DNA of 64,000 nucleotides from Epiperipatus broadwayi (taxonomy: Eukaryota; Onychophora; Udeonychophora; Euonychophora; Peripatidae), in the NCBI GenBank assembly GCA_028023455.1, contig JAQFVV010012423.1, positions 556,001 through 620,000 on the forward strand. Reading direction: 5' to 3'. Position 1 is the stretch's first letter. Each line of letters starts with the position of its first letter. The notes beneath the pieces were generated by a model. It did not search any database. It saw only the letters and a list, made by a program, of their open reading frames with translations, and was not told where the DNA came from. Positions 50,036 through 62,514 of this stretch are shown here, in pieces. Both the position numbers and the translations under genes were made by a program.

Positions 50036-53000
50036 ATACTTAAAAAATACTAACTATCCAAAGATGCAAATCTTATTGTATGTAGTGTCATCATCCATGC
50101 ACTACAGATTTTATTGAGGATTACTGCAACAAATAAATCACATTATTCAACATGTTAAGATTATGTATCCATTTAAATCTGGAAGTTTGTTCCCAAAATA
50201 TTTTGTGGGTACATTGTTTCACTTTGTTATCTAGTTATTTGCTCTTTAATTTACAAGGGTGGCACATTATTTTAAATGTATGAGATAAGATCATATTCCC
50301 ATTAATATCTGAAAAATTGTTGTTAAAATAAAGAGCATCCTGTAGACCAGTGACTTCATTGTATTAAAGTGTTACTCCATATCTATTTTTTGTTAAATTC
50401 TTAGACATGATTCCATATTATTTTAAATGAGACCAAGTCATATAGCCTATTAAAAAGATTGGTTTATGCTGAAGTTTAATGAAGATAAATTAAATCATCT
50501 CTGCAATGAAAAAAACACATATTTAATATCTAACAGCTTTTTATTAAATAAATATAGATTGCACTAATTTAACTTCTGGTCAAGATTCTTTATCTAATTG
50601 CATTGCCATACCATTTTCATGTTTGGCTTCACATATTATCAAGTCACAATTACAATATTCAATTGATGTTATTATAACTAATGTAGAATTTTCAAATTTG
50701 TGGGTGTTTTGGATATCTTAGCAGTTGATAATATACTTACTGATCTGGAATAAAGAATTAAAAGATTACTGCATATTTTATTGGCATTTTAAGTAATTTA
50801 AGTAATATTGTTATTCATACATTTTCTTCTTGGTTTTATGAAAATATATGGTGCAACTAATTAATGTTTAGATATTTTATGATCTTTCAATAATTAGTTA
50901 AGTCATCTCTACATGGTTTTATATGGAGGTAGAATGTCTGAAGAGTAAAATCTTTGGATTGATTATAATTCTGGCATTTTTAGTGTTCAAATTTCTTACA
51001 AACTCCCAAACAATAAAGTCAATCAATTATCATTATTATTTTCTTTTGTAATTTTTTAAACTCAAAAATTTACTGGCTAGTATGAATCAGTTATCAATAT
51101 AAAAATAAAGGTCTGGAATAAATATATTAACTAAATGTACAAACAATATTTAATATATATATATATATATAAAACTCATTTTCATCGTACATCTGCTTTC
51201 ATTAAACAATTCTCTAATTTTTCATGATCAGTAAGTACATTTAGTTAAAAATTATCATCCTTTACAATTAAAAAAATTACATGTAGAAACAAAAATCAAA
51301 CTTTTATTTTCTGTAAAAATCATATATATATATATTATATTTCTATGCATAATAATTGTTGGGTTCTTCAAAAATAACTTGATAAATAGGGGCCAAGTTT
51401 CCATAGAACTAACATTAATATTGTTTAAGTAAGGTTGTATCTCATAAAGCTGTGATATTTACTATTAATAATTGATAATCATATTTTAATGTAAATGTAT
51501 AAATACAAATATTATGTGTTATATACATATAATACTTTAAAAATATAAATAAAAAATATGGATTAAATAAACATAATATGAAAAATAAAAAAAATAAAAA
51601 AATACAGTTACCCTCATCCCTTCAGTTTATAAAAAAAAATACAAACAATAATTTTTTTTTTTCTTTTTAAGTTAAAGTATTTAATTGATAAAAAATATTT
51701 ATAGATTTATACTTTAGAAATTATATAATAATAATAAAACTGAATCAAAAAAATGTTTACACTTATTGTAAAAACAAACAAACAAACAACCTGACTAAAT
51801 ATTGAAAAAGTTGTATTATAAGTGAAATGCTATTCCGAACATTGGTTACATTTTTAAGATTAATGAATATTTACAGTATGTTCTAATGAGTGAAGAAAAC
51901 TCAAACCAAAATAACAATAAATTAGTTAAAAAGTTATTGTGATATTGTGAATGAGAACAAACTCCAAGTAGTCACAGAAATATTTGCTGGTGCATAGTTT
52001 GATCTCTCATTTTAATATTATACTTTTTTTTTAGAAAAAAAGTATTTTACAATTGTGATGCATGGAATTACCTTGGTAATATCTTATTAATCCAAATATT
52101 AAAAAAATGAAGGTGGAAATTTTTATGTTAGGAAAAAAACATTTGACATTCTGTCAATAAGACTGATTATTGTTTGTTTATGTGAGTATCATTAGTGAAG
52201 AAATATGATTGGAGAGAGAGGCATATCACATGATGAATCTATATTCATAAAGAACTATTTGTAAGGAAAAATAATGGGAGGGGGGGGCTTTACATTGACT
52301 TTAATTAAGAAGTCCTGGTATTTGAGCTTCAAGTATCAATACTTGAACTTTCCAAATATGTATTTGTTGTTGGAAATTATTTCAGGTAATAATTATTTTT
52401 TTTATGACTCTCAACTCATAATCTTGTTGAGAAAGAGATTGTGAGAAGTTGTGAAAATTATTAAGCAATAGTGAAATGTCTGTGCAGTTGATGAGAATAG
52501 TTATCTATATTTAAAAAAGTTATTAAGTAGTCTAATTTGTATGTATTATTTTCTTTTTTCTTTTGTAAATTTACAATTGATGAATTCATTTTCAAATGCA
52601 CAAACATGCTAAGAAAATGGTTTTTTTAATGTAATCAAAAATATCTTTTGATATTCAAATAAGTGGTAGTGAATATTTGACTATGTTTTGTAGGTTTTTC
52701 ATTTTTATAGACTGAAAAAATGCATCTATTTTTTAATATGCATTAAAATAAAATTATAAATATTTTTTTATTTTATTTTAAGTTTTGTACTTTAACATAC
52801 TTGTTTTCCCATGACACCTAAATGAGATTTGGTTAAATTTGTTACTCCATGCCATTTTTTTTAATCTTTACAGTTGTAAATATAACCTTTGCTTTTAGTT
52901 GTTCTATTAACTATTTTTTTCAGAGGTCTAATGGTGGTCACAGGTATTATATTTTTTAATAATGAAGGATATCCATATTTAATCAGCTTCATAACTTCTT

Positions 53001-55251
53001 ATTTTATATTTAAGCTGCAATTATAAATTTTTCTTTTAAATTTATATATTAACTCTTGAATACATTACCTTTTTACTATGTAAACCTTATTAAATTATTT
53101 TTGTTTTATGCTTTATCTAATTTTCTTCTACATATCTTTTACTATGTAAATATATGACAGATCTATTTTACAATTAAAGTAAATATAGATCTATATTTTT
53201 AAAGAAAATATATATTATGATAATTCGGTATAAATACATAATATAATACTAAAAATTGCCATTACATTTTAAAATCACTTATTCATTGTTTTGGTTTATA
53301 TTTCGGGAAACTTTTATTTTGTGAGCTCATAGTTCATGCACCATCCTTGATTTAATATATACAATAAACAATAATAAAAATGTATACAAATAAATAAATC
53401 AATGATACATTATGTTTATGTTTAATTAAAAAATATCTAAAAGTGAATTATTATATATTAACCAGCCTTTTTATGAGTAATTAAACTTCTAATGAATATT
53501 ATTAATTTGTTAAAATAAATATTTGTTAAATTTATTAAAAACTTTTAATTCCCTTTTTTTAATACTTCATTATTTTTGTTTTTGTTCAAACCAGTTAAAA
53601 AAAACAATGAAGACTAGGTCAGTAAAAACTGCTAATAAAATCAAATCAAAGATTACAAAAAGTTTGGGATTAAACAAATATTTCATTAAATAAAATTAAT
53701 AATCAAAATAACAATCCTATATAACAGAAGGTCATATGCTATTTGAACACTTAAGTGACAGAATTGAGTTTTGATGTAATAACTTAAACTTTTGAATTAT
53801 TTACTCTACTATTTGTAACTTATCAAACTATTTTAATTTTATTTTTTATTCAATAAAAAAACAACAACTACGTTTTATTAAAGTAAATACTTCAGTAAAT
53901 GTATGTGTGTATATAAACTTTTAGATGTGCTGAGAAGATCATATTTTAATCTTTATATTACTTTCTTATTAGATATGACCTTGATATATACTTTAGCTCA
54001 TTCTTTTTTTTTAATATTACAACTAGAGCTTCACCAGTAATCATTTTTAAAAATTTATTTGATTATATTATGAAAGAAAAGTATTTTTATTTTCATTTTT
54101 TAAAACTTAAATATTTAGTTTGCAGAATATTTATATAAATGTTCACAATTTATATAATTTAGTGTATGTGTGGTTTTTTGTGTAAATATCAAATAAGGGG
54201 AATGCTTTCATACTATAAGCAAACTATATTACTATGCTATATTTATTTAATTAAAATATAAAGTTTGTACCAAATGGTTAATATTTACATTGATATCTGC
54301 AAGTAATTTAAATAAATATTCCTATTATTTATTATTTATAAAAACTTGTTCAACAAACTGTCATATATTTGAACCTTCAAAAATTATTCAAAATTAAAAT
54401 TAATATTTTTTTAATATGTATTTAGTTTTAATAAACTATTAGTAATCATTTATTAAAAGTAAATAACATTCAGAACATTTTATTATTAAACACTTTAATT
54501 TAACTTAGAAATTCCGTTTATTTAAGTTAAATTTTATAATTGATTTTTAACATATTTCTATAAATGGATTTTCCTCAAATTTTTTTGTATGTGCTACAAA
54601 TTAATGAGGATGGAATATTTTAGTGTTGTCCAGTCTAACAATATTATTGGGCCAAATTTCAAATACTTTGACATCAGTTCAATAAGTTTTCAGTTGTGTG
54701 TATGAGATGACAATATTTTTTTTAAAAAGACTTTCACTAAAAATTATTTAATTAAAATAGAAATAAAAACAAAACCTAATATCTCTTGATTATAAAAGTT
54801 TTTTTTTTTTTATTTTTAAAAAAGATCTTTTTTCATAGATAAAATAATATTGTAAATCATTTTTAATTCATGCAAATTTTCTTTCAAATACTATGCAGAT
54901 TGTAGCATTATTTATAATCTCTATTTTAAATTTTGAATTAGAATAATTACAAATAATATCCAAATATTAAAAAATTAAAAATAATATATAAAAATATTTT
55001 ATAAATAACTTTTATTTGATATGCACTAAAATGACCAATATATACATATATATTTTAAATTGCAGTTTGGATTTTTATATTTAACTTGAAATAAAAGTGT
55101 GTGACATTTAATCACTAATTTTTACAACTAACAAATGAATTAATTAATTTCTGGATGAACCACAATTTTGTTTTAAGTTTTAACTGTAAAAAAATCTAAA
55201 TTGTGATTGAAAAAAACAATTATTTTGGGATTTTTAGTGCACATCAAATAG
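50036..55251. other. AT-rich desert
   Basis: No gene and no clear element in 5.2 kb. Small features are a (TA)n tract at about 51153-51171, a G-rich run GGAGGGGGGG at 52277-52287, and a short hairpin CAAGTATCAATACTTG at 52331-52346. Confidence 0.5.
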
Positions 55252-55670
55252 AAATTGTATTTATATGTTGGACTATTTCCAGCATCTAGTATTAAATATT
55301 GAATGTCGTTAGGAAAATTTTAATCTTTATTTAATTTTTTTAATTACATTAAAATATTAATAATAATACCCAGGTCTTCTTCAGATATTGCTGACCAGTA
55401 ACAGTACTAGCATGATAATTGAACCTGAACTTTTAGATTCTTGGATCCAAGAATCTAAAGTTCAGGTTCAATTCTCATGCTAATACTGTCACTGGTCAGG
55501 CCAGCAACATCTGAAAATGTGAGGAATTCTATTTAAAATTGTGTATATACTAACCTACATGGTATTACTAGCAGTAGAATATAATTGAAAAAATAAAGTT
55601 TAAAGTTTTTCTAAAGACATTCAATATTTGGTATTATATAATGAAAATAGTCCAACATATAAATAGAATT
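55252..55670. repeat. 420-bp inverted repeat with no loop
   Basis: Arms of about 195 and 225 bp meet directly at the palindrome TTAGATTCTTGGATCCAAGAATCTAA (centre 55445/55446). Outer ends match (TTATATGTTGGACTATT at 55261 against AATAGTCCAACATATAA at 55647-55663), as do AATATTGAATGTC / GACATTCAATATT and TGAACCTGAAC / GTTCAGGTTCA. The right arm holds AGGTTCAATTCTC, a B-box-like string, so the unit may be two inverted SINE copies. The inner 90 bp are almost perfect, the outer parts more diverged. Confidence 0.85.
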
Positions 55671-56529
55671 AAAATGCCATCATCACAAATCTTCAGGAAA
55701 ACATTAGATTGAAATCTTATTTATAAAATATTTTGTATATATTATTAACATTTGTTTTATTATAAAATGTAAGCAATTTTAATTAAGCAAATTTTAAAAC
55801 AGTATTTATTTGAAATTGCTTAGTAATATTTTATATTATAGAATATTATTTATGTAAATAATATTTAAGAATGTTGCAGCCAGAGAAAAACAAAACAAAA
55901 ATATTTTGCATTGAAAAATAATAAATGTGTTGAGTAATAAAAAAAAGTACAAATGTATTGTTACATGTCACACAACAATAATATTCCCACATTACATTAT
56001 TAAATAATTAAAAAAGTGAATTGGTTTGTTGCTTGGGGAGTCAAATGATGTTTATAATCTCAAAAGTGATTGTTGAAGTTTGAGCCAGAGAGCTTTAAAT
56101 TTAGAGTCAACATTCTACTTTTGCACTAACTATATGATTGCTCAACTTAAATAGATTAAATTAGAAAAAGTACAAAATCATTTAATTCCTGAACAAGAAT
56201 AGAAATAAATCTTTATAAAACAGCTTATATTATGGATGTTGCTCAATTTATTACAATTTTAACTATTAATTCAAGCATGTACCATTGGTCCAAAACTTCT
56301 GATATTACTAAAGGTAAATATCATTTGGTTAAAAAAGACTTAAATTTACCACAATAATGTTAGCAGCAAAAATCATATTCATTTATAAAAAAAATTATGA
56401 AAATTCTGTCATTGAAATATAATAAAGTAAATACAATACTAATATTGTTTAAAAAAATATTTAAATACAACTTTACTGCATTTTAAGGGCTTGGAGTTAA
56501 CTAGAATTTTTTATTTATATTCATTTTTG
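55671..56529. other. no gene recognised
   Basis: AT-rich. 56025-56110 is slightly less AT-rich but without a frame. The 3' end of the Penelope-like element on the minus strand may reach into the right part of this stretch. Confidence 0.5.
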
Positions 56530-57900
56530 TAAGAAAACTCTTCCATATGAATGGTCTATTATATTTGCTAAAGCAATTAGGTTTTTTCAAAATTTCTATG
56601 GCCTCCATAAATATTATTTGATAATGGTTAATGTATGTGAATATAATTATGGTATTTGAGAAATCAATGTGATGGCCAATGTCTAAGATATGGAAAGCAA
56701 CTGTTGAAAATATTCAGGTTTATAACTGCATTAATATCTTCATCTTTTCTCAGACTTATATAACCTTTTCTCCTTCTCTCTATATATATTTGTTCAGTGA
56801 AAAATATTATTATGTTTAATGTTTCAGTATTTGTCTGTAATTACATTTATATAAGCAATGCATATTCCAATAAAAAGCATTTTTGGCACATTGTCCTGCT
56901 TATAATCATGACATTATTAATCATTCATTAATAAGACATTATATATGTGTTTGATATCTTCCTAGTAGAATTTATTTGGAAGTAAAAACATCTTTATGAA
57001 GAGTGAGTTTTCTATGGAGAAGATTTGGACTGGATGAAGATGGGGTGATGGCTTTAAATATTTAATAGTACATAAATTTCCTGTATAGAGAAAATATTAA
57101 GATATTACAGTTTTAAAAACAAAAACATTAAAAAAAGGAGTTGTTTTATGCTTCTCGATTTCTATAATGAATTTAATTTGGAGGCTTAGGCTATTAATAT
57201 TATAAAGTTTCCCTTGTAATCAAACAAAAATGTGTCATCAGTATGTCTGAGCAATGAAACTGAACATATAGCATAATTTTCAGATTCTTCCACGAATAAA
57301 TTGATGGAAACATTAGAGATATAAAATCCCACCAGGGTTCATATTACTTGTTTGTAGTATTGGCTATTATAAGTAAAAAGTTATTAGAAAGATAGTGTTT
57401 AACTAATATAGTAATGAGACTTAAGTAAATTATAATCATTAGAAGCTATAGCTAAAACCTTGTTGATTAAAATGTTGGTAAATAATAAAGCAGCATCAAA
57501 CCTCATAAAAATATTATTTAATGTGATTTTTAAAATATTAATAATAGAAATAAATATATGATTTTCTAGAAGGAATAATTGGTATTTGATTTCCTACATC
57601 TTTTGTTAATTCCTGAGTAAGTGATTATATGTCACTAACAATAGTTTGGAATGTCTTTCTTATATATTTTTGGTAGACTATAGAATTTAGAGTTTGTTGA
57701 GAATTTTCCTTTAGAAATGATTACATTTTTATGTCATCACTAACAGCACATTAGTTAATTAGAAACCTAATTCTTTTTTAAGATAATTAGTATATGATTT
57801 CATTTGTAAGCTTTACCATTTAACAAGTCTGGCAATTTATAATGAAAGATGCATTCCCCTTGTCTACAAAAATATAAAGCATCTATTTAATATTTTAAGA
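56530..57900 (-). pseudogene. decayed Penelope-like retroelement (RT plus GIY-YIG endonuclease)
   Basis: Read on the minus strand across stops and frameshifts, the motifs of a Penelope-like element appear in the right order and spacing: VDKGNASFII (57867-57838; family ADKGNA), FYSLPKIYKKDIPNY (57688-57644; family YGLPKIHK), FDAALLFTN (about 57500-57474; family FDVVSLFTN), NLFVEESENYAI (family NLFMEEFE.KAL) and RHTDDTFLF (57250-57224; the catalytic YVDDTF box with two changes), SLYRKF (about 57093; family VYRKPTHT). The GIY-YIG domain follows with QIYIERRRKGYISLRKDED (about 56790) and VAFHILDIGHHIDFSNT then MEAIEILKKPNCFSKYN, about 65 open codons at 56718-56530. The catalytic Asp pair of the RT is kept, but the frame is broken in many places; non-functional. 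Confidence 0.92.
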
Positions 57901-59568
57901 ACTATTTTTTTCCCTTTAATGATATTATTAGAACATGATGATCTGCATATAATGTTTTAGATTTCATTTTTAGCAACATCAGATTTTGATGAAGATATAG
58001 GGATAATAGCTGTTTAAATGTGAAGATAATTTTCGCCAAAAAAAAAAAAAAGTGTGATAGTGTTAATATAAAAATGATCGTGAAAAGATTACATTTTGAA
58101 AAGTTAAAAACAGTTCTTACAGATTGATTTTCAATAAGAGATTGTAAATTTTTGTTTTTGCCTATTATATATGAAAAACGAAAATATATATTTAATTTTA
58201 AATATTTATTTTTTAATTTTTATTTGTTTGATTATCATTACTTACCAAATATTAGTACTTTTGTTTTATGTTGGGATTTTAAAGAACTTTCCAATGGTCA
58301 TAAATTATCAATAGATGTTAGACAAATTGCTAATTTTGATTGATGTTGAAATTATTTTCTTAGATGCTAATTTGAAGCAAACTGTTTCGCAAAGAAGAAA
58401 ATTACCCAGTTTAAAATTGAGAATGCAAGACATTTATCAAAAAAAGTTTTGAAAAGGTTTTTTTTTTTTTACACATAAACAAATATTTACAAAATGGAAA
58501 ATATAAGATCTAAAAATAGGTTACACTATCATCAGTAATGCCAAGATAATTTATAATTTTTTTTTACGTGTGTTTAATTTCAATTTTTTATTTGTTCTCA
58601 ATAATTAGTACACATGTATTATATATTTTTCTTGAAAGCAGATTGATTGATTGATGTAATAATATATTTAGCAAGTAATATTTAAATTAAATAATAAAAT
58701 TATTTATGGTTGCTTTTTTTTTTTAAATAAAATGGGAGAAAATGTATTAAAAATATTATAAAATAAAAATATAGAACAATAAAAAAATAATTTTTCATGC
58801 AATTTAGTACATGACATTAGAGTCATCTCTTAGAAAATTTTATTAAAATTTTTTGGAAAATTCTCTATTTTGTGTGGGTCTCATTTATTATACTATTAAG
58901 CTGTATCCAGACATATATGTTAAAAAACAATTATATTTCGGATTTTTTCAACATAGTTTTTTTCTTTCATAACACCTTGTAGTCTTTTTTATTGATTATA
59001 TCAGGCGTCTATAAAGACAAATAATGTATGACCTTTTTGTTTTTGTTACTTTTCATAAATTTTTACAACTCTTGTAAATGCTCTATTATTCATTACTCAA
59101 TTAGATCAAGATAACTTAAGAATTCGGTAAATTGATACTTCAAATGCTTTTTTTTTTTTTAGCTAACAGTACTTCGGTTCAATTTTTTTCTTTACAAATT
59201 GAAGAGAAAAACTGACCAAAGTAACAGCTGTAGTCTAGTATCTATAAATTTCAAGCTTGTATTAAAAACGTTATTTTATTTTTTCTATTTCTTTGAATGA
59301 TAAATGATTTTAAAAAAGATATGAATATAGCTAATAATAAAGAAGATATAAGTAGAAAAAAATTAATAGTCATTTATTAAATTAAAAAAAAATCTATATG
59401 AAATGTAAAAAGAATACAGTAAAAATAATAAAATACAAAAACAATTAATTTTTTTTTTTTACAATTCGTTAAAATAAATAATTGTGAAAAACTAAAAATA
59501 GTATAACTAATCAAATATCCATGCACACCTATGCATTTACATTCATATATTACTTTTTTCATTTATTG
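57901..59568. other. no gene recognised; possible eroded start of the Penelope element
   Basis: The N-terminal half of the Penelope-like protein would lie at 57900-58500 on the minus strand, but I cannot identify motifs there. The plus-strand open frame at 58152-58343 is probably a chance frame. Confidence 0.45.
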
Positions 59569-59576
59569 AATTATAT

Positions 59577-59817
59577 GGTACTTGGGTACTAAACCTGCAA
59601 TGTAGGGGGATAGGGGAGATAGGGCCTATTCACACCCCCAATGAATGGGTCATGTCACGATGATGTCATATTGAAAGAAATAGTCCTACAACAATGATGT
59701 CACAGTTGACATCATACCAGTCATTTTTCCAGTTTTTGTCCCACTTTCTACCTTTGAACTTTTTAAAAGGGGGGGGGGAATAGCAACTCCAAGTTGCAGG
59801 TTTAGTATCCAAGTACC
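59577..59817. mobile_element. 241-bp MITE with 8-bp target-site duplication
   Basis: Terminal inverted repeats of about 24 bp (left end GGTACTTGGGTACTAAACCT; right end its reverse complement with one or two changes) are flanked by an exact 8-bp duplication AATTATAT (59569-59576 and 59818-59825). The interior carries ATGATGTCA repeats in both orientations, a 10-G run (59769-59778) and no long frame; the 60-codon minus-strand frame is incidental. An 8-bp duplication fits hAT, Merlin or P superfamilies; ends starting GG are more Merlin-like than the usual CA of hAT, which is an inference only. Confidence 0.9.
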
Positions 59818-59935
59818 AATTATATATATATTCATTTCTTATAGTCATTTCCCAGTAACTGTCTACAAATCAGTTATCTATTATTTTGAGTTATGTATAA
59901 TTTAATTGATTAAGTATATATGTATTATAACAGTC

Positions 59936-62514
59936 AGGGAGAACATGAAATTTCCAGTCTTACCATATCTGCACTACAGGGTGCCACCAGGCTATTTGAA
60001 CCTGGAAAATTTATAGAGTTGGCAGATATGGGCTGTTAAGATCTAACTTTTACCTATATATAAATTCCGACCATCAGCCCATGCTACTAGCTCAGTGAGA
60101 TGCAGAGATTTATAAAATATAAATTTTTAAAATATTTTTCAATATAAAAAAAATAATAAAAGAAGCCACTGCCAGTAATAACACACACAAACATTTATTT
60201 AAACATATATAAGATTTTGAATCATTTTAGTACTACTTTTACTTTAAAATTTAACTTACATTTTAACTTTGATTTTAGAATTTAATTTACGTTTTAACTT
60301 TTATTTTATAAGTTCACATAGATGAGTTTAATATTTTATTAGAGTGTCAAGTATAAATAGACCACATAGATTGCATTTGAAAAGAAAATATTCTTTCCCT
60401 TACTTAATCTTAGGCCAAAAGTTTGCAGTCAAACTAACGTCAATCTATCTGATATATCGATGTATTCAATGCAGCATGAATATGACAGCACAATACCATA
60501 CTGTCAGGAATGCACATCTGAACAGCATAGTTAAGAGAAGAAATTGTCTCTCATCCAGTACAGGAATGGTACATCTGTCTGGTGAGAAGAACAATAAAAA
60601 AACTCCATAGGAAGGGATTGCGGTCCTTTTTGCTGACTTATGATTCCATTCCATAGACAAAGGGGGTGATCCATGGAGCAGGGAATACTGTCTGTCTCCG
60701 ATGGTCAATAAGAAATGGGCTTATTTTGCCCAAGTGTCACATATAATGTGATCCTGCATGTAGCAGATCTCATATTGCATTTACTAATTACACCAATATA
60801 TCCAATCCATTAACCCAATTTAACTACAAAAGAAATAACCTAAGATTTACCCTCCCTTAATTAAACTAATATAACTTTACAAATCTATGCAGCCATTCAC
60901 GCCCAACTTTAATTTAATATTTATTAAGTTTAGTTTAACAGAAAAATAGTAATAGTAACAAGTCAGATGTCACATGACTTATATATAGCTTGCACTTACA
61001 AATATGTAAAATTAAGAGCGTGCTAATAGCTCTAAACAAGCTTTTTTTTTTATTTATGATAAATGCTATTAGCACGCTCTTAATTTTACATATTTGTAAG
61101 TGCAAGCTATATATAAGTCATGTGACATCTGACTTGTTACTATTACTATTATTATTTTGCTATTGTGGCTTTAGCTAAATTAAAGAGCTAAGCCTACTAA
61201 TATATGGAGTATCTGAATTAAGTTCAGTCCCATATGATTTTTTCAGTTGGAGAGCTGACTTTAAAGACATGGAGATGTCTAAAAGTTTCAGATCTTTTTC
61301 TAACAATTATCTTTTAGATAAATGCTTTGCTTGAGTTGGTTTTTTAGATCTAATGTCCCAACTCCTCACTGAAGAGACCCATAGGTCGAAACCGGTCTGG
61401 GGATGGGGACCATTTAAAATAAAAATGATTTGAATGCCTTCTCTTGTAGTAGCATTTATCATAAATAAAAAAAAAAAAGCTTGTTTAGAGCTATTAGCAC
61501 GCTCTTAATTTTAACAGAAAAAAAAAAATCATAATAAAAACTTAAAAGAATGAAACAAATAATTTAATGGAAATGACTTAAAAAAATACATCAAATAAAA
61601 TTAGTGATTAATAAAAATTTATGTTGGTCAGATAGGATTCTATTTTTATTAAATACGGAAAAGGTTTTGGAATTAAAGTGCTTAGTATTTTGAAAAATGT
61701 TCATTGGTTATATAGTTCTTACTGTTTTAAAAAAATTCATCTTTAAATCGTTGCTTGCCATTTGGGTTCCAGTGTTAATTGTCCTGACATCCTGGGAAGA
61801 CCGGTATGCTGTTGGCCATTTTATTGATTCATCCAGATGTCTTTTACTTTAGCTGGTATTTTATTTCCAGGTCCTGATAGCCTGTAGTCCACAATATGGA
61901 AAACAATGTCTTTTTTTTTAGAAAAACTGAAGGAATTGAAAGTGTGTCTTTCAATCCCTTCTCCTTCAACTCTCTCCGCACTAACACATATAGCACACTC
62001 TTCTTCTTTTTTTTAATTATTTCCAAACTTTTCCTTTTATTGTAAACTTTTGGATCCAGTGGACATTACATCATGATGATGATGATCTTTTTATTGAGGT
62101 CTGTTTTCTGAGGGATTTCTTTTATTGGCTATTGGTTTTTATTGTTTTTTCCTCTCCTATCTGACCTTTACTTATACATTTTGAAATGCCCAAGGGCTAG
62201 CTTACTTTTAACTAATTAAAATAATCATTTCCATTTTACAATAGCATTAATTAATTTATTGTACATTCTTTTTATCTTTAAATCTTTCAAGTTTTTTAGT
62301 ATTTTTTTTTTAATATTTAGTTTTAAAACTTTTTCTTTTTTTTTATAAAGTTTTCTTCTAATAATTTTTCATCTGTGCTATTTTATATATAAAGTTTAAA
62401 TGACTTTTAACTTTCACTTTTTTAATTGTTAAAAAAATTTTTTTATTTGTGAACTTTTATTTTTAATGTCTAATTTTTAAAATAAATAATGTGACAATGT
62501 GTGTGCCTGTTACA
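59936..62514 (+). mobile_element. 2.0-kb element, copy B, carrying a nested insertion
   Basis: Homologous to copy A (32391-34533) along its whole length: left end TATAACAGTC, right end CTGTTACA; shared landmarks GCCACTGCCAG, AAAAGAAAATATTCTT, TGTATTCAATG, ATATATCCAATCCATT, CCTCCCTTAAT, CATCTGTGC, and a 3' end with TGTGACA..TGTTACA. Flanking 4-mers are GTAT and ATAT (one mismatch), compatible with an old 4-bp duplication. Without the nested 576 bp it is about 2003 bp against 2143 bp for copy A. Many CpGs of copy A are TG or CA here. No coding capacity for a polymerase; the 88-codon frame at 60344-60610 corresponds to the short frame of copy A. Confidence 0.88.
60947..61509. mobile_element. GGTCTG-family element nested in copy B, 13-bp TSD
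   Basis: The exact 13-bp sequence TTTAACAGAAAAA stands on both sides (60934-60946 and 61510-61522). The body is homologous to the right half of the 12.4-13.1-kb foldback, including CTCCTCACTGAAGAGACCC and GGTCGAAACCGGTCTGGGGA. The right end (about 61454-61509) is the reverse complement of 61009-61067, so about 55-bp terminal inverted repeats bound the body (TTAAGAGCGTGCTAATAGCT). The left 84 bp (60947-61030) are also an exact or near-exact inverted copy of 61065-61148. A duplication of this length is more like a retroposon than most DNA transposons. Confidence 0.85.

Noticed and set aside
60466-60708. 80-codon minus-strand frame and overlapping 88-codon plus-strand frame
   Set aside because: Both lie inside copy B of the 2.1-kb element. 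The minus frame is a shadow; the plus frame is treated only as a possible relic.
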